Of a stretch of 64,000 nt of DNA, positions 29,110 through 38,506 are shown one piece after another. The notes below the pieces were generated by a model. It made no database searches and was not told the DNA's origin. It saw nothing but the letters and a program-made list of their open reading frames with translations. The position numbers were made by a program, and so were the translations under genes. The stretch spans positions 41,309 through 105,308 of the forward strand of contig CAZPBN010000009.1 of NCBI GenBank assembly GCA_964584935.1, written 5' to 3'. The DNA is from CAZPBN01 sp964584935 (GTDB lineage: Bacteria > Acidobacteriota > Aminicenantia > Aminicenantales > Aminicenantaceae). Position 1 is the stretch's first letter. Each line of letters opens with the position of its first letter.

Positions 29110-29165
29110 TCACCTAATTTCCATTCGATGAAGGAGTGACCGTGGAAAAACAAGGAGGGAATTGA

Positions 29166-30596
29166 ATGAAGAATCCAAACACAAAAAACGAAAACAATAG
29201 TCAAAAAAGTTCTCTGAATCCGATATATAAAATTTTCAAAATATTTACAGATATCAGGCCAGGAGAAGGATTAACCACATTTCTTTTAACCTTTAATGTG
29301 TATTTACTCCTCTTAGCTTACTATATAATCAAACCGGTGAGGGAAGCTTTAATACTGGCAGGAAAGGGGGCAGAGATAAAGAGCTATCTTTCAGCGGCAA
29401 TGGTGATCACTCTGATTCCTGTGATTAAATCATTCAGCAGCCTTGCATCAAAAGTATCCCGACAAATTCTCATAGCCTGGGTCACAGTCTTTTTCATATC
29501 CAACCTTGTGATTTTTTATCTTCTCTCCTTAGGGGGAATCGGATTAGGAACAATGGGCATCATCTTTTTCATCTGGGTCGGAATATTCAATGTCATGGTT
29601 ATCGCTCAGTTCTGGGGATTTGCTAACGACATCTTTTCAGAAGAAAAAGGGAAACGCCTCTTCCCCCTGGTGGCTTTTGGGGCGACTTTTGGAGCTTTAT
29701 CAGGAAGTACAGTTGCCGGATGGCTGGTGGAGCCCATTGGAGTTTACCAGATGATGCTGGTATCCGCAGGTGTCCTTGGAATTTGTATTTTGCTGACTTT
29801 TTTAGTCCATATAAACGAACTGAAACATCAATCAGATAAAAACAAAAAAAAGGTCTCTGAAAAAATTCAAAACCAAAAAGAACAAACCAAACCACTAAAA
29901 AAAGGAGGGGGATTCAAATTTGTATTTAAAAAAAGATACCTCATTTATCTTGCTTTTTTTGTGCTCCTATTGAATTTTATCAACACCAACGGCGAATATA
30001 TCTTGGGAAACATTATAACCAGCACTTCAGAAAAAACTGTTGAAGGCTTGATTACTGGAAATTTTTTAGTTAAAGACCTTTATGGGTTTTATTTAGTTGA
30101 ACTTATACCGAAATTAATTGGAAACTTCTATGCAGACTTTTTTTCAATTGTTAATCTTCTAACCGCCATCATACAGCTCTTTATCGTATCCCGAATATTC
30201 AAATGGTTTGGAGTGAGAGTAGCCGCCTTAATCCTCCCCTTCATTGCTCTGGGAGGATACATTTTTATCACATTTGGCGCGACTCTTGCGGTTATCCGAT
30301 GGGTGAAAACTCTGGAAAACAGCACCGATTATTCTTTAATGAACACAACCCGGCATGCGTTGTTTCTCCCCACATCCAGAGAAGAAAAATACAAAGCCAA
30401 AGCCGCCATTGATACCTTCTTTCACAGAGCAGGTGACGTATTTTCAGCTTTGCTTGTTCTTGCTGGGACTTCTTTATTTGCATTTAAAATCATAGGATTT
30501 GCCCAGTTTAATATAGCTCTTGTTCTTATTTGGATATTTCTTGGATTTCTCCTCATAAAAGAACACAAGAGACTGACACAACAAAAAATTCAGTGA
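29166..30596 (+). CDS. NTT/Npt-like transporter-family protein without HEAT domain (copy 3)
   Basis: The 476-residue protein has an IRPGEG segment, about 12 membrane helices and the signature LFLPTSREEKYKAK..IDTF near residues 395-420, shared with the two longer paralogues. It stops after the last helix and so lacks the roughly 400-residue cytosolic HEAT-like domain. A Lys-rich loop (about residues 218-248) divides the two halves. The ATG has an AGGAGG site 7 bases upstream. Substrate unknown; nucleotide or phosphate-compound transport is only a family-level guess. Confidence 0.7.
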   Translation: MKNPNTKNENNSQKSSLNPIYKIFKIFTDIRPGEGLTTFLLTFNVYLLLLAYYIIKPVREALILAGKGAEIKSYLSAAMVITLIPVIKSFSSLASKVSRQILIAWVTVFFISNLVIFYLLSLGGIGLGTMGIIFFIWVGIFNVMVIAQFWGFANDIFSEEKGKRLFPLVAFGATFGALSGSTVAGWLVEPIGVYQMMLVSAGVLGICILLTFLVHINELKHQSDKNKKKVSEKIQNQKEQTKPLKKGGGFKFVFKKRYLIYLAFFVLLLNFINTNGEYILGNIITSTSEKTVEGLITGNFLVKDLYGFYLVELIPKLIGNFYADFFSIVNLLTAIIQLFIVSRIFKWFGVRVAALILPFIALGGYIFITFGATLAVIRWVKTLENSTDYSLMNTTRHALFLPTSREEKYKAKAAIDTFFHRAGDVFSALLVLAGTSLFAFKIIGFAQFNIALVLIWIFLGFLLIKEHKRLTQQKIQ

Positions 30597-30648
30597 AATT
30601 CTCCTGATTTTTAATTCACCCATATCATGCGAAGAAATCAAACAAAGA

Positions 30649-31485
30649 TTATCTCAGATCTTTGACTTTTATGATTCCCCCTATATCCTGGGCAATATAC
30701 AAATATCCTTTATCATCCCTGGTCAATCCTTCCTGATCATTCCCAAGGAAGGCGTATTCATTGATCAATTTTCCCTCAAGGGTGAGCTCGACAAGGATGT
30801 TATCAGCATCACTGACCACATTTAAAATGCCTGTATTTGAATCATAGTACATGGCAGAAACATCATCCAATTTGAAAGGCAAAACCCTTAAAATGCGGGC
30901 TTCAGTGATATCCCTATTGCTTGATTTCAGAGGAATCAACACTTCCATAATACAGGGAGGATCCCATTGATTCCCCACATAAAAAGTTCCTCCTTCCGGG
31001 TGCTGGGGATCTGAAACAAAGGCAATGCTTTCCAATCCATTGTCATAACCTGCTTTCTGCTTTTTAATATAATTCGGATCGTCCTTGTATTTTCTGTTGA
31101 GAGGAAACTCTCTGGTGATTTCCCATTCATCCGGATCAAATTCCATGATGATATCCTCTCCTTCTTTGACAATGTACAACAAACCTGTTTCCGGATTCAG
31201 TGCTAAACCTTCCAGATCACCGGGGATTTTTTTTCTAAACACAGGAGTCCCATCTGTTTTGATTTCCACAATTTCCCCTTCATCGCTCACCACAAAAAGA
31301 GTATTCCTTTTGTGATGAAAACATATTCCGGAAGGTTCGGGAATATCCTGCTGGTCGATATCACCACCATATCCTTGTTTTCCAATCCATTCATAAGGAA
31401 AACGGATGCTGGGTTGATTCTTAGGATGAAAACAAGAACAAATAAATAGTAAAATGACAGGAAGTATGAGCTTTATAACTTTCAT
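30649..31485 (-). CDS. Lipoprotein, SdiA-regulated/YjiK-like beta-propeller
   Basis: The 278-residue protein begins with a lipoprotein signal ending in a lipobox-like LFICSC (Cys near residue 18). It has YjiK/SdiA-regulated-type repeats: EPSGICFHHKRNTLFVVSDEGEI, LEGLALNPETGLLYIVKE, LESIAFV and NEYAFLGNDQEGLTRDDKGYLYIAQD. These make a phytase- or esterase-like beta-propeller anchored in a membrane on the periplasmic side. It converges on the third NTT-like gene. No catalytic residues can be named with confidence. Confidence 0.78.
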   Translation of the reverse strand: MKVIKLILPVILLFICSCFHPKNQPSIRFPYEWIGKQGYGGDIDQQDIPEPSGICFHHKRNTLFVVSDEGEIVEIKTDGTPVFRKKIPGDLEGLALNPETGLLYIVKEGEDIIMEFDPDEWEITREFPLNRKYKDDPNYIKKQKAGYDNGLESIAFVSDPQHPEGGTFYVGNQWDPPCIMEVLIPLKSSNRDITEARILRVLPFKLDDVSAMYYDSNTGILNVVSDADNILVELTLEGKLINEYAFLGNDQEGLTRDDKGYLYIAQDIGGIIKVKDLR

Positions 31486-31883
31486 TTCATTAACCTCATT
31501 TGATCACTGCCCGACTTTATCGGACAATCCAGTTTATACAAAAAAAAATAAATTTATATCATTTAACTTCAATTATGTCCACAATAGAAAACATAATGGC
31601 GAGATGTCAGATGTCAGACGTAAGATGAAAAACAGTTCAAAAGGAGAATTCAACAATAATATTTATAATGGGATACACAGCTTTCTTGTTATTCTGTGAG
31701 AACTTCATTTAAAATAGACACTTGATTTATAAATAAAAATAATTATTATATTAGAAATAGTGGGAAAATCCATAGAGGAAGATATATTAAAAAGAAAAAA
31801 TTCTTATTCTGAAATGAAAAAAGATAGGATTATAAAAGAGAGAGAATGCAGTTTCTTAAAAATATAAAAAGGAGGGAAATGAT
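31486..31883 (+). other. Gene-free stretch (398 bases)
   Basis: This AT-rich divergent region separates the YjiK-like lipoprotein gene (-) and the kinase-like gene (+). It contains a short imperfect repeat (ATGTCAGATGTCAGACGTAAG, around 31604-31624) and a strong AAGGAGG ribosome site at its right end, 6-7 bases before the ATG at 31884. An 81-codon + strand frame at 31454-31699 has no ribosome site and no recognisable family. Nothing else was identified. Confidence 0.5.
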
Positions 31884-32711
31884 ATGAAAAAATTCACTAA
31901 ACTCTTTATATTCTTCGCCATTGTTTTTACGTTCAGTGTTTTCTGTTTTTCTCAGTTTACTGATGAAGAAATCGCTGAGCGTGAGAAATGGGAAAACTTT
32001 CTACAAACTGCGGAAATTGTGGATCAGGAACAAATGGGCGGCCGGCTGGCGGTTACGGAACCATGGAAATTAACCCTTGAAAAAGACGGAATCAAAAAAT
32101 ACGCTTTATGGAAAAATGTTGAGGGACGCCGGAAAGGATATCTTGAAGGATGGAAATGGGAGATAGCGGCTTACCGCCTTGATAAATACCTGGATCTAAA
32201 CATGATTGCTCCCACAGTGGAAAAAAGATTCCAAGGAAACCGAGGCTCCTGTCAGTTATGGGTTGAATATGAAATGTCTTACAGAGATAAAATCGATAAT
32301 AAAGTCGATCTCCCTTCCTATAAAGTCTTTCCCTTCAACAGAGCTGTCTACCTGCAACGGGCATTTGACAATCTGATTGCCAATGAAGACCGTCATATGG
32401 GAAACATTCTCTTCACCAAAGATTGGAGAATGATCCTCATTGATCATTCCCGATCCTTCAGAACCTCTAAAAAGTACACTAAAAAGCTTATCAACAGTTC
32501 TGAAAGCAGAGGCAAGCCCAAGATAATGAGACAATTACCCCGCCATTTTATTGACAAGATAAAAGCCTTGAATTTCGATCTGGTTAAAGATATCGTGGGA
32601 GAATATCTAGAAGACGATGAAATTGAAGCCCTGCTTATCAGAAGGGATCTGATTCTCGAAGAAGTCAACAAGCTTATTGAAAAACAGGGGGAAGATGAGG
32701 TTCTTTATTAA
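31884..32711 (+). CDS. Exported PI3/4-kinase-like (FAM20/HipA-like fold) protein, motifs intact
   Basis: The 275-residue protein has a signal peptide (about residues 1-23). A kinase-like core follows: a Lys at K77 in the ALWKN strand, a Glu helix (E93), the catalytic-type loop NEDRHMGN (167-174) and a metal-binding IDHSRSF (186-192). The DRH..N...ID pattern is that of PI3/4-kinase-related and FAM20-like kinases. It should phosphorylate a protein, lipid or sugar outside the cytoplasm; the substrate is unknown. Its paralogue at 28163-28951 lacks this loop. The stop overlaps the converging RsbW-like gene by four bases. Confidence 0.6.
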   Translation: MKKFTKLFIFFAIVFTFSVFCFSQFTDEEIAEREKWENFLQTAEIVDQEQMGGRLAVTEPWKLTLEKDGIKKYALWKNVEGRRKGYLEGWKWEIAAYRLDKYLDLNMIAPTVEKRFQGNRGSCQLWVEYEMSYRDKIDNKVDLPSYKVFPFNRAVYLQRAFDNLIANEDRHMGNILFTKDWRMILIDHSRSFRTSKKYTKKLINSSESRGKPKIMRQLPRHFIDKIKALNFDLVKDIVGEYLEDDEIEALLIRRDLILEEVNKLIEKQGEDEVLY

Positions 32712-33121
32712 ACGGAAGGATTGATTTTTTTTATCATTGTAACCCTATTCTGTCCATTTTCTCTCTCATAGGAGAAATCATCCATAAATTTTTTTGATAT
32801 AAATATTCCAAATCCTCCTCTTCCCCCTTTTTGAATAACCTCATTGATGTCCGGTTTTTTGGTTTCCATAGGATTAAAAGCGATTCCCTCATCAACCAAC
32901 TTAAAATAAATTTTATTGTCCTTTTCCCATACAAATAATTGGATTTCCCCTTTCCTGTCCGGATAGGCATATCGAATGATGTTGACACATATTTCATGGA
33001 CAGCCAGTTCTATTTTATAGAATTCTTCTTCAGAGATGTGCTTTCCTTGAAGGGATTTCTTCAAGAATTCTTTGACTTTCTCTGTCTCTTTCAGTTCATT
33101 GGTTATGATCAGAGTTTTCAT
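32708..33121 (-). CDS. Anti-sigma regulatory factor, Ser/Thr kinase (RsbW/SpoIIAB-like)
   Basis: The ATG at 33121 gives a 137-residue GHKL-type kinase domain. It has an N-box (HEICVNIIRYAYPD), a D.G box (LVDEGIAFNP) and a Gly-rich lid (GGRGGFGIF). Such proteins bind and inhibit a sigma factor or other target and phosphorylate a STAS partner. The nearest STAS protein is encoded at 26566-26913 and the nearest PP2C phosphatase at 19701-21377. A GTG start at 33175 would add a short hydrophobic N-terminus. No sigma factor gene is in the window. Confidence 0.85.
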   Translation of the reverse strand: MKTLIITNELKETEKVKEFLKKSLQGKHISEEEFYKIELAVHEICVNIIRYAYPDRKGEIQLFVWEKDNKIYFKLVDEGIAFNPMETKKPDINEVIQKGGRGGFGIFISKKFMDDFSYERENGQNRVTMIKKINPSV

Positions 33122-33299
33122 CCCAAAATTCTTTTGACCTGCTTGTAAAATAATTTGATATCCAAATATTATCACTGTGAAAACAAAAATTGCAATATAT
33201 TTTCTTCTCTCCTTTGGAAATCAATGCTATGAATAATCACTAATCCACATCATCTTGACATATCTCAATATCAAATCAAAATTTTAGAAAGGTGTTTTC

Positions 33300-36200
33300 C
33301 TAATCTTTGCTATATTCAAATTCTGGAATTTTGATTTGAGCCACTTCTGACATTTTTCCAAATGAATGGACATAAGGACGAAAACTAAAACTGAAATCAA
33401 CTGTTTCCGGCACAAGAAGATATTTCTTGATCACACCTGGTCCACAACTTCCGTTCCCCAGTCCTAGTTGCTTGACATCCAAAGATAGGATTGTCTCTGA
33501 TCTTGGAATGAGCTCATAGGTATGATTCGCTTGAACAAGATCCTCTGATGTGTAATGAAGAGCAGTCATGGATATAGGATTGGCTGCCACCACAAGGAAT
33601 CCATTACCAAATTCATCAGTCAAGGCAGCCCACCGGACATCTTCCCTGTTTCCATTCTCCTGGGGCCGAATATAAGGGACATACTGTTTCGAAACCTTGC
33701 TCCTGTAGACATCCACTGCTGCACCGCTTTTTCTGTCAGGATAATTTTCCTGGGGGCCTCTGCCATACCATCTCAAATCTTCAAATCCTTTGGATATTGC
33801 CATCCGGACTCCAATCTTCGGGAGCACAGGCAAATCGCCAAAAGGAGTTATTCTGTTATCCAATTTGATATATCCATTACCAAGGACAGAATAAACACAA
33901 TAGTGATTAAAACCGCAATCATTCGTTCCTTTATATAAATTTTTTATTTCAATGCTCACAACATTCTGGTTTATTTTATCAAAATGAAACATCTCAACTT
34001 CTTTTTTTAGGTTATCAAACCCGGAATCAAACCATTTTCTGGCTAAATAGTGATTATTATCTGTCGGAGCCCGGAAAGCATGAAGCTCGGGTCCTTTGAT
34101 TCCATCCTGAGTGCTTGTAAAAACCTCTTTTCCTGCATAGATCAAAGAAACTATTTGTCCTTCTTTTTTGCTGAAATCGACCCGGAAATTCTCACCTTTG
34201 ATATGGAGCATATCCTCTGAATCCTGAACTTGCAGTTGAGAAACATTCTCCATATTGAGCTCAGGTTTGCCAGGTACCTTATAAGGCACTTTTATCTGCT
34301 CCCAAGCAACCTCATGGCCTTTTTCACCCCATGGAAAAACCTCTCGAAGCTTGAAACTAATCCTCATCCAATATTCAGCTCCCGGCTTAAGCCGGGGTTT
34401 TTCAAAGGGAATAATAATTCGCTTTCTTTCTCCCGCATCAACATTAATTGGATATAACTGATCTTGCTGGATTATGTTTCCATCTTCAGATAAAGTCCAT
34501 TCCGCATTGAATTCGTTTAAGTTGGTGAATAAATACTTGTTATGAATTCTTATTTTTCCGGAAAGTAAATTCTCTTCTTCAATTTTGACATTTTGATAGA
34601 CTTTTTTCACTTCCCACAATTCCGGAGAAATGGTTCTGTCAGGAAACACCAATCCATTTATACAAAAATTGCCATCATTGGGTTCATCTCCAAAGTCCCC
34701 TCCATAAGCCCAATATTCTTTGCCATTCTCTGCTTTGTTCCTTAAGCCCTGGTCCACCCAATCCCAGATGCTTCCTCCCTGCAGATGTCTGTATCGTTCA
34801 ATGGCTTCCCAGTATTCCTTTAGATTTCCAACCGCATTTCCCATGGCATGGACATATTCACAAAGAATCAATGGTCTGGATTGATCGATACTGGCGTAAT
34901 CAACCATGGATTCAATCCGGGAATACATGGGACACACGATATCTGTATGCAGCCTCTTCCCCGCCCGTTCATAATGCACAGGACGGGAAGGATCTCTCAG
35001 GTGAATCCACTCGCTGGCAGCTTCAAAATTGGTTCCATCTCCCGCTTCATTACCCATAGACCATATTATCACAGAAGGATGATTCTTATCCCGTTCAACC
35101 ATACGGATGATGCGGTCCAAATGAGCCTCCTTCCATTCCGGTTTATTCGCCAGGGTTTTTTCCGGGTGATATCCGATTCCATGAGATTCTATATTGGCCT
35201 CATCAATAACATAAAGTCCGTATTTGTCACAAAGCTCATACCATTCTGGATCATTAGGATAATGAGAGGTCCGAACAGTATTGATATTGAAACGCTTCAT
35301 TAATTTGATATCCCTGATCATCGACTTGACAGAAACATAATGTCCTGTATCCGGATCATGCTCATGCCTGTTCACGCCTTTTATCACAAGGGGGATTCCG
35401 TTTATAAGAAGCTGTCCATTATTGATTTCAACTTTACGGAATCCAAAATAACACGGCTCAATTTCGGTAATCTCTCCTCTCTCATTTTTCAATATCAACA
35501 ACACCTTATAAAGATTGGGTTTTTCAGCTGACCATTTGAGAGGATTTTTCACTGGAGCTTTCATTCTAATAATACTTTCCGCTCCGGGAGCAATGTAACT
35601 GGTCTTTCCTTTCATCAAAATCTCCCCATCCAAAGGCTTATTATACTTATTGAGTAGAACGACTTCTATGAAAGAATCTGTGCATGCCTTTGAGGAATAG
35701 TTCTTTACCCGTGCCTTTATATTCAAAAGCGCATTCCTGTATTCTTTATCCATATCACTCCATATTTCAAAATCCCTTATATGAATATTGGGAGTGGAAA
35801 AAAGATAGATATCGCGGAATATCCCACTGAGCCTCCAAAAGTCCTGACATTCAAGGTAGGAACCATCTGACCATCTGTAAACCTCGGCAGCAAGAATATT
35901 TCGATCTTTCTTCAGATATTTGGTTATATTGAATTCAGCAGGAGTTCGGCTTCCCTGGCTGTATCCCACTTTTTCCCCGTTTATCCACAAATAAAAGGCA
36001 GACTCCACTCCGTCAAAATGGATAAAAACCTGTCTGTTGTTCCAGTCCTCAGGTATTTTAAACTCAAATCGGTATAAACCAACCGGATTGAAATCATTTT
36101 GAATATAAGGAGGATTTTTTTCAAAAGGATACCGGGCATTCAGATAAATCGGCTTTCCATATCCTAACATTTGCCAGTTGGATGGAACTGGTATGGTTTC

Positions 36201-36515
36201 CCAATTGCTGTCATTATACTGAGGGAGAAAAAAATTTTCTATCCTTTCAGAAGGTTTGCTGATCCATTTGAATTTCCACCTACCATTGAGAGAAATATAG
36301 AATTCTGAGGATTCCTTCCTCCCTTGAATCGCAGAATACTTATTGCCGTAGACCATTAAAGTACAATGAGCCGATTCCTTGTTCCTGGAAATAACGGCGG
36401 GATTCTCCCAATCATTGGACCCAACGGAAAATAATTGGTCAACCATATTTCCATACATAAAAACAAACACAATTAAAAATAGGAATATGAATCTTTTGGG
36501 TATAAATGGTTCCAT
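33300..36515 (-). CDS. lacZ: Exported glycoside hydrolase family 2 beta-galactosidase
   Basis: The 1071-residue protein has LacZ layout: N-terminal jelly-roll (about 50-240), two Ig-like domains around a TIM barrel (about 370-610) and the C-terminal large beta-sandwich (about 790-1060). The acid/base Glu is E490 (MGNEAGDG) and the nucleophile E553 (LCEYVHAMGN). Unlike cytosolic LacZ it has a basic-hydrophobic N-terminus (residues 5-24) that looks like a signal peptide or anchor, so it probably acts in the periplasm. Two SSS symporters lie upstream on the same strand and may import the released sugar. A GGAGG site precedes the ATG. Confidence 0.9.
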   Translation of the reverse strand: MEPFIPKRFIFLFLIVFVFMYGNMVDQLFSVGSNDWENPAVISRNKESAHCTLMVYGNKYSAIQGRKESSEFYISLNGRWKFKWISKPSERIENFFLPQYNDSNWETIPVPSNWQMLGYGKPIYLNARYPFEKNPPYIQNDFNPVGLYRFEFKIPEDWNNRQVFIHFDGVESAFYLWINGEKVGYSQGSRTPAEFNITKYLKKDRNILAAEVYRWSDGSYLECQDFWRLSGIFRDIYLFSTPNIHIRDFEIWSDMDKEYRNALLNIKARVKNYSSKACTDSFIEVVLLNKYNKPLDGEILMKGKTSYIAPGAESIIRMKAPVKNPLKWSAEKPNLYKVLLILKNERGEITEIEPCYFGFRKVEINNGQLLINGIPLVIKGVNRHEHDPDTGHYVSVKSMIRDIKLMKRFNINTVRTSHYPNDPEWYELCDKYGLYVIDEANIESHGIGYHPEKTLANKPEWKEAHLDRIIRMVERDKNHPSVIIWSMGNEAGDGTNFEAASEWIHLRDPSRPVHYERAGKRLHTDIVCPMYSRIESMVDYASIDQSRPLILCEYVHAMGNAVGNLKEYWEAIERYRHLQGGSIWDWVDQGLRNKAENGKEYWAYGGDFGDEPNDGNFCINGLVFPDRTISPELWEVKKVYQNVKIEEENLLSGKIRIHNKYLFTNLNEFNAEWTLSEDGNIIQQDQLYPINVDAGERKRIIIPFEKPRLKPGAEYWMRISFKLREVFPWGEKGHEVAWEQIKVPYKVPGKPELNMENVSQLQVQDSEDMLHIKGENFRVDFSKKEGQIVSLIYAGKEVFTSTQDGIKGPELHAFRAPTDNNHYLARKWFDSGFDNLKKEVEMFHFDKINQNVVSIEIKNLYKGTNDCGFNHYCVYSVLGNGYIKLDNRITPFGDLPVLPKIGVRMAISKGFEDLRWYGRGPQENYPDRKSGAAVDVYRSKVSKQYVPYIRPQENGNREDVRWAALTDEFGNGFLVVAANPISMTALHYTSEDLVQANHTYELIPRSETILSLDVKQLGLGNGSCGPGVIKKYLLVPETVDFSFSFRPYVHSFGKMSEVAQIKIPEFEYSKD

Positions 36516-36594
36516 ATCAGGACCTCCTTTTAATCTTTTACCTTATTAATTTCTCTGTTTTTGTCAGCATTGATTTATGATCGATCCGGATGCT

Positions 36595-36626
36595 ATGTTT
36601 TGATTATATTATGTTTTGATTATATA
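36595..36626. repeat. Tandem duplication of a 16-bp AT-rich unit
   Basis: Two adjacent copies of ATGTTTTGATTATAT plus T/A lie between the second symporter and lacZ, on the upstream side of the lacZ ribosome site. It may be a small duplication or an operator-like repeat; no factor can be named. Confidence 0.5.
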
Positions 36627-36633
36627 ATGAAAT

Positions 36634-38415
36634 CTAATTCTTTACTAATTTTTTCCACATTCTTACAAGGATTAGTGTGGAAACCACCGCTATCACACTC
36701 AATCCAACGGCATACCCATATTTTGCATAGATCCAATTTCCGACTGAGAAAAGCGTGCTGTATACGGCTATACATCCCAGCACCATACATTTTATACCAA
36801 GAGGGACTTCCCAGGCTTTATCTGTCTCTGAAATATCTTTTTTTTCTGCCTTTGCTTTTTTTAGAACCGCCTTCCAACCCGGCCCACCGGGTTTGACCAG
36901 ACGGCAAAACTTCAGAAGTGTTTTTTGATCAGATGGTTTGGTCATAAAAGTCACAGACAGCCAACCTGCTGTTGTGATGATCACTCCTATTATGAGTTCC
37001 TGCCATATATCGAGCTCGGGCAATCCTGTTGAATCATGAAAGAAGCGAAAATACAAAGCCACCAGAAATGAAATCACCATGGCTGATATTTCACTCATGG
37101 GATTGATGCGCCACCAGAACCATCTAAGGATAAACAACAAGCCTGTTCCCGCACCAATCTGCAGCATAATCTGAAAACTATCCAGCGCATTTTCCATCCA
37201 TAAAGCCAGGGCTCCAGCCAAAACCATCAACCCAACCGTTGATATTCTTCCAGCCAGCACAAGTTCTTTTTCCGTACTCTGAGGGCGAATGAATCGCTTG
37301 TAAATATCATTGACTATATAAGAAGCTCCCCAGTTAAGATGAGTGGATATGGTTGACATATAGGCTGCTATAAGAGAAGCCACCACAAGCCCTAAAAAAC
37401 CGACAGGAAGAAAAGTCAGCATGGCAGGATACCCCATATCATGATTCACAACACCAGAAGCATGCGGAAACGCATCCTTAAGCGCATTCAGATTGGGAAA
37501 AACAATCACAGAACACAAAGCCACAATAATCCACGGCCAAGGTCTGAGAGCATAATGAGCGGCGTTGAAGAAAAAAACCGCACCTACGGAATGATTTTCA
37601 TTTTTCGCTGCAAACATTCTCTGGGCAATGTAACCCCCGCCTCCGGGCTCAGCTCCGGGATACCAGACACTCCACCACTGAACCATCAAGGGAATCAGAA
37701 ATATAGCAAAAAGCTCACTCCCTCCGGAAAAATCCGGTAGAATATGAAGTTTGCCCGCCACTGCTTGGTGGGAGAGAAGCCCTTTGAGCCCACCCACTTC
37801 CGGGAGTTTCAAAGCAACAACCGCAGCACCGATTCCCCCTATCATAGCCAGAGCAAACTGGATCAGATCCGTTATCAACACCCCTCGCAATCCACCTAGG
37901 GAACTGTAGATAACCGTGACAATACCAGCTATCAAGATTGTCTGTAATGGGGAAAGTTTCATCAACACTCCCCCTATTTTGATGGCAGCCAGAGAAACTG
38001 AAGCCATAATGACAATATTAAAGAAAGCTCCCAAATAAAGGGACCGGAATCCTCGTAAAAACGCAGCTGCCTTGCCGCTGTATCTCAATTCATAGAATTC
38101 AATATCGGTTAACACCTTAGAACGTTTCCAGAGCTTGGCATAGACAAAGACAGTCAGCATTCCGGTTAGAAGAAATGCCCACCAAAGCCAATTTCCAGAT
38201 ACTCCGTGACGGCGTACTATATCAGTAACCAGATTGGGAGTATCCGTGGAAAAGGTGGTGGCAACCATGGAGACTCCGAGAAGCCACCAGGGCATATTTT
38301 TCCCCGCTGCAAAATACTCAACCGAACTGGAACTTGCTTTTTTGGTGACCGCGATTCCAACAATCAGGGAAATTGCGAAATAAATAAATATCAACGCCCA
38401 GTCTATTCCCTGCAT
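36634..38415 (-). CDS. Sodium:solute symporter (SSS family)
   Basis: From ATG 38415 the protein has 593 residues and about 14-15 membrane helices. It has SSS signatures: a Y-F-A-A-G-K-N-M-P-W-W segment, the Na-site STDTPNLVTDIVR region near residue 63, and a STISTHLNWGASYI helix. The upstream frame to 38505 would begin with TTG and add an untypical tail. The ribosome site (AAGGAGAT) is very close to the ATG. It lies between another SSS gene and lacZ, so a sugar (galactose or glucose type) is the likely substrate by context. Confidence 0.82.
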   Translation of the reverse strand: MQGIDWALIFIYFAISLIVGIAVTKKASSSSVEYFAAGKNMPWWLLGVSMVATTFSTDTPNLVTDIVRRHGVSGNWLWWAFLLTGMLTVFVYAKLWKRSKVLTDIEFYELRYSGKAAAFLRGFRSLYLGAFFNIVIMASVSLAAIKIGGVLMKLSPLQTILIAGIVTVIYSSLGGLRGVLITDLIQFALAMIGGIGAAVVALKLPEVGGLKGLLSHQAVAGKLHILPDFSGGSELFAIFLIPLMVQWWSVWYPGAEPGGGGYIAQRMFAAKNENHSVGAVFFFNAAHYALRPWPWIIVALCSVIVFPNLNALKDAFPHASGVVNHDMGYPAMLTFLPVGFLGLVVASLIAAYMSTISTHLNWGASYIVNDIYKRFIRPQSTEKELVLAGRISTVGLMVLAGALALWMENALDSFQIMLQIGAGTGLLFILRWFWWRINPMSEISAMVISFLVALYFRFFHDSTGLPELDIWQELIIGVIITTAGWLSVTFMTKPSDQKTLLKFCRLVKPGGPGWKAVLKKAKAEKKDISETDKAWEVPLGIKCMVLGCIAVYSTLFSVGNWIYAKYGYAVGLSVIAVVSTLILVRMWKKLVKN

Positions 38416-38506
38416 ATCTCCTTCTATTCCATCTTCTTCCTTATCCAACCTTTTTGATGAATATTCTTTACCACAATTAAAAAAAAAAATAAATAATATT
38501 GACAAA

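Noticed and set aside
31454..31699. 81-codon + strand frame in the 31.5-31.9 kb gap
   Set aside because: Low-complexity AT-rich sequence, no ribosome site, overlaps the lipoprotein start; short repeats look like spacer decay.
33122..33230. N-terminal membrane-helix extension of the RsbW-like protein
   Set aside because: The upstream frame is hydrophobic but has only GTG 33175 as start, with the nearest ribosome site too far away; family members begin at the ATG used.
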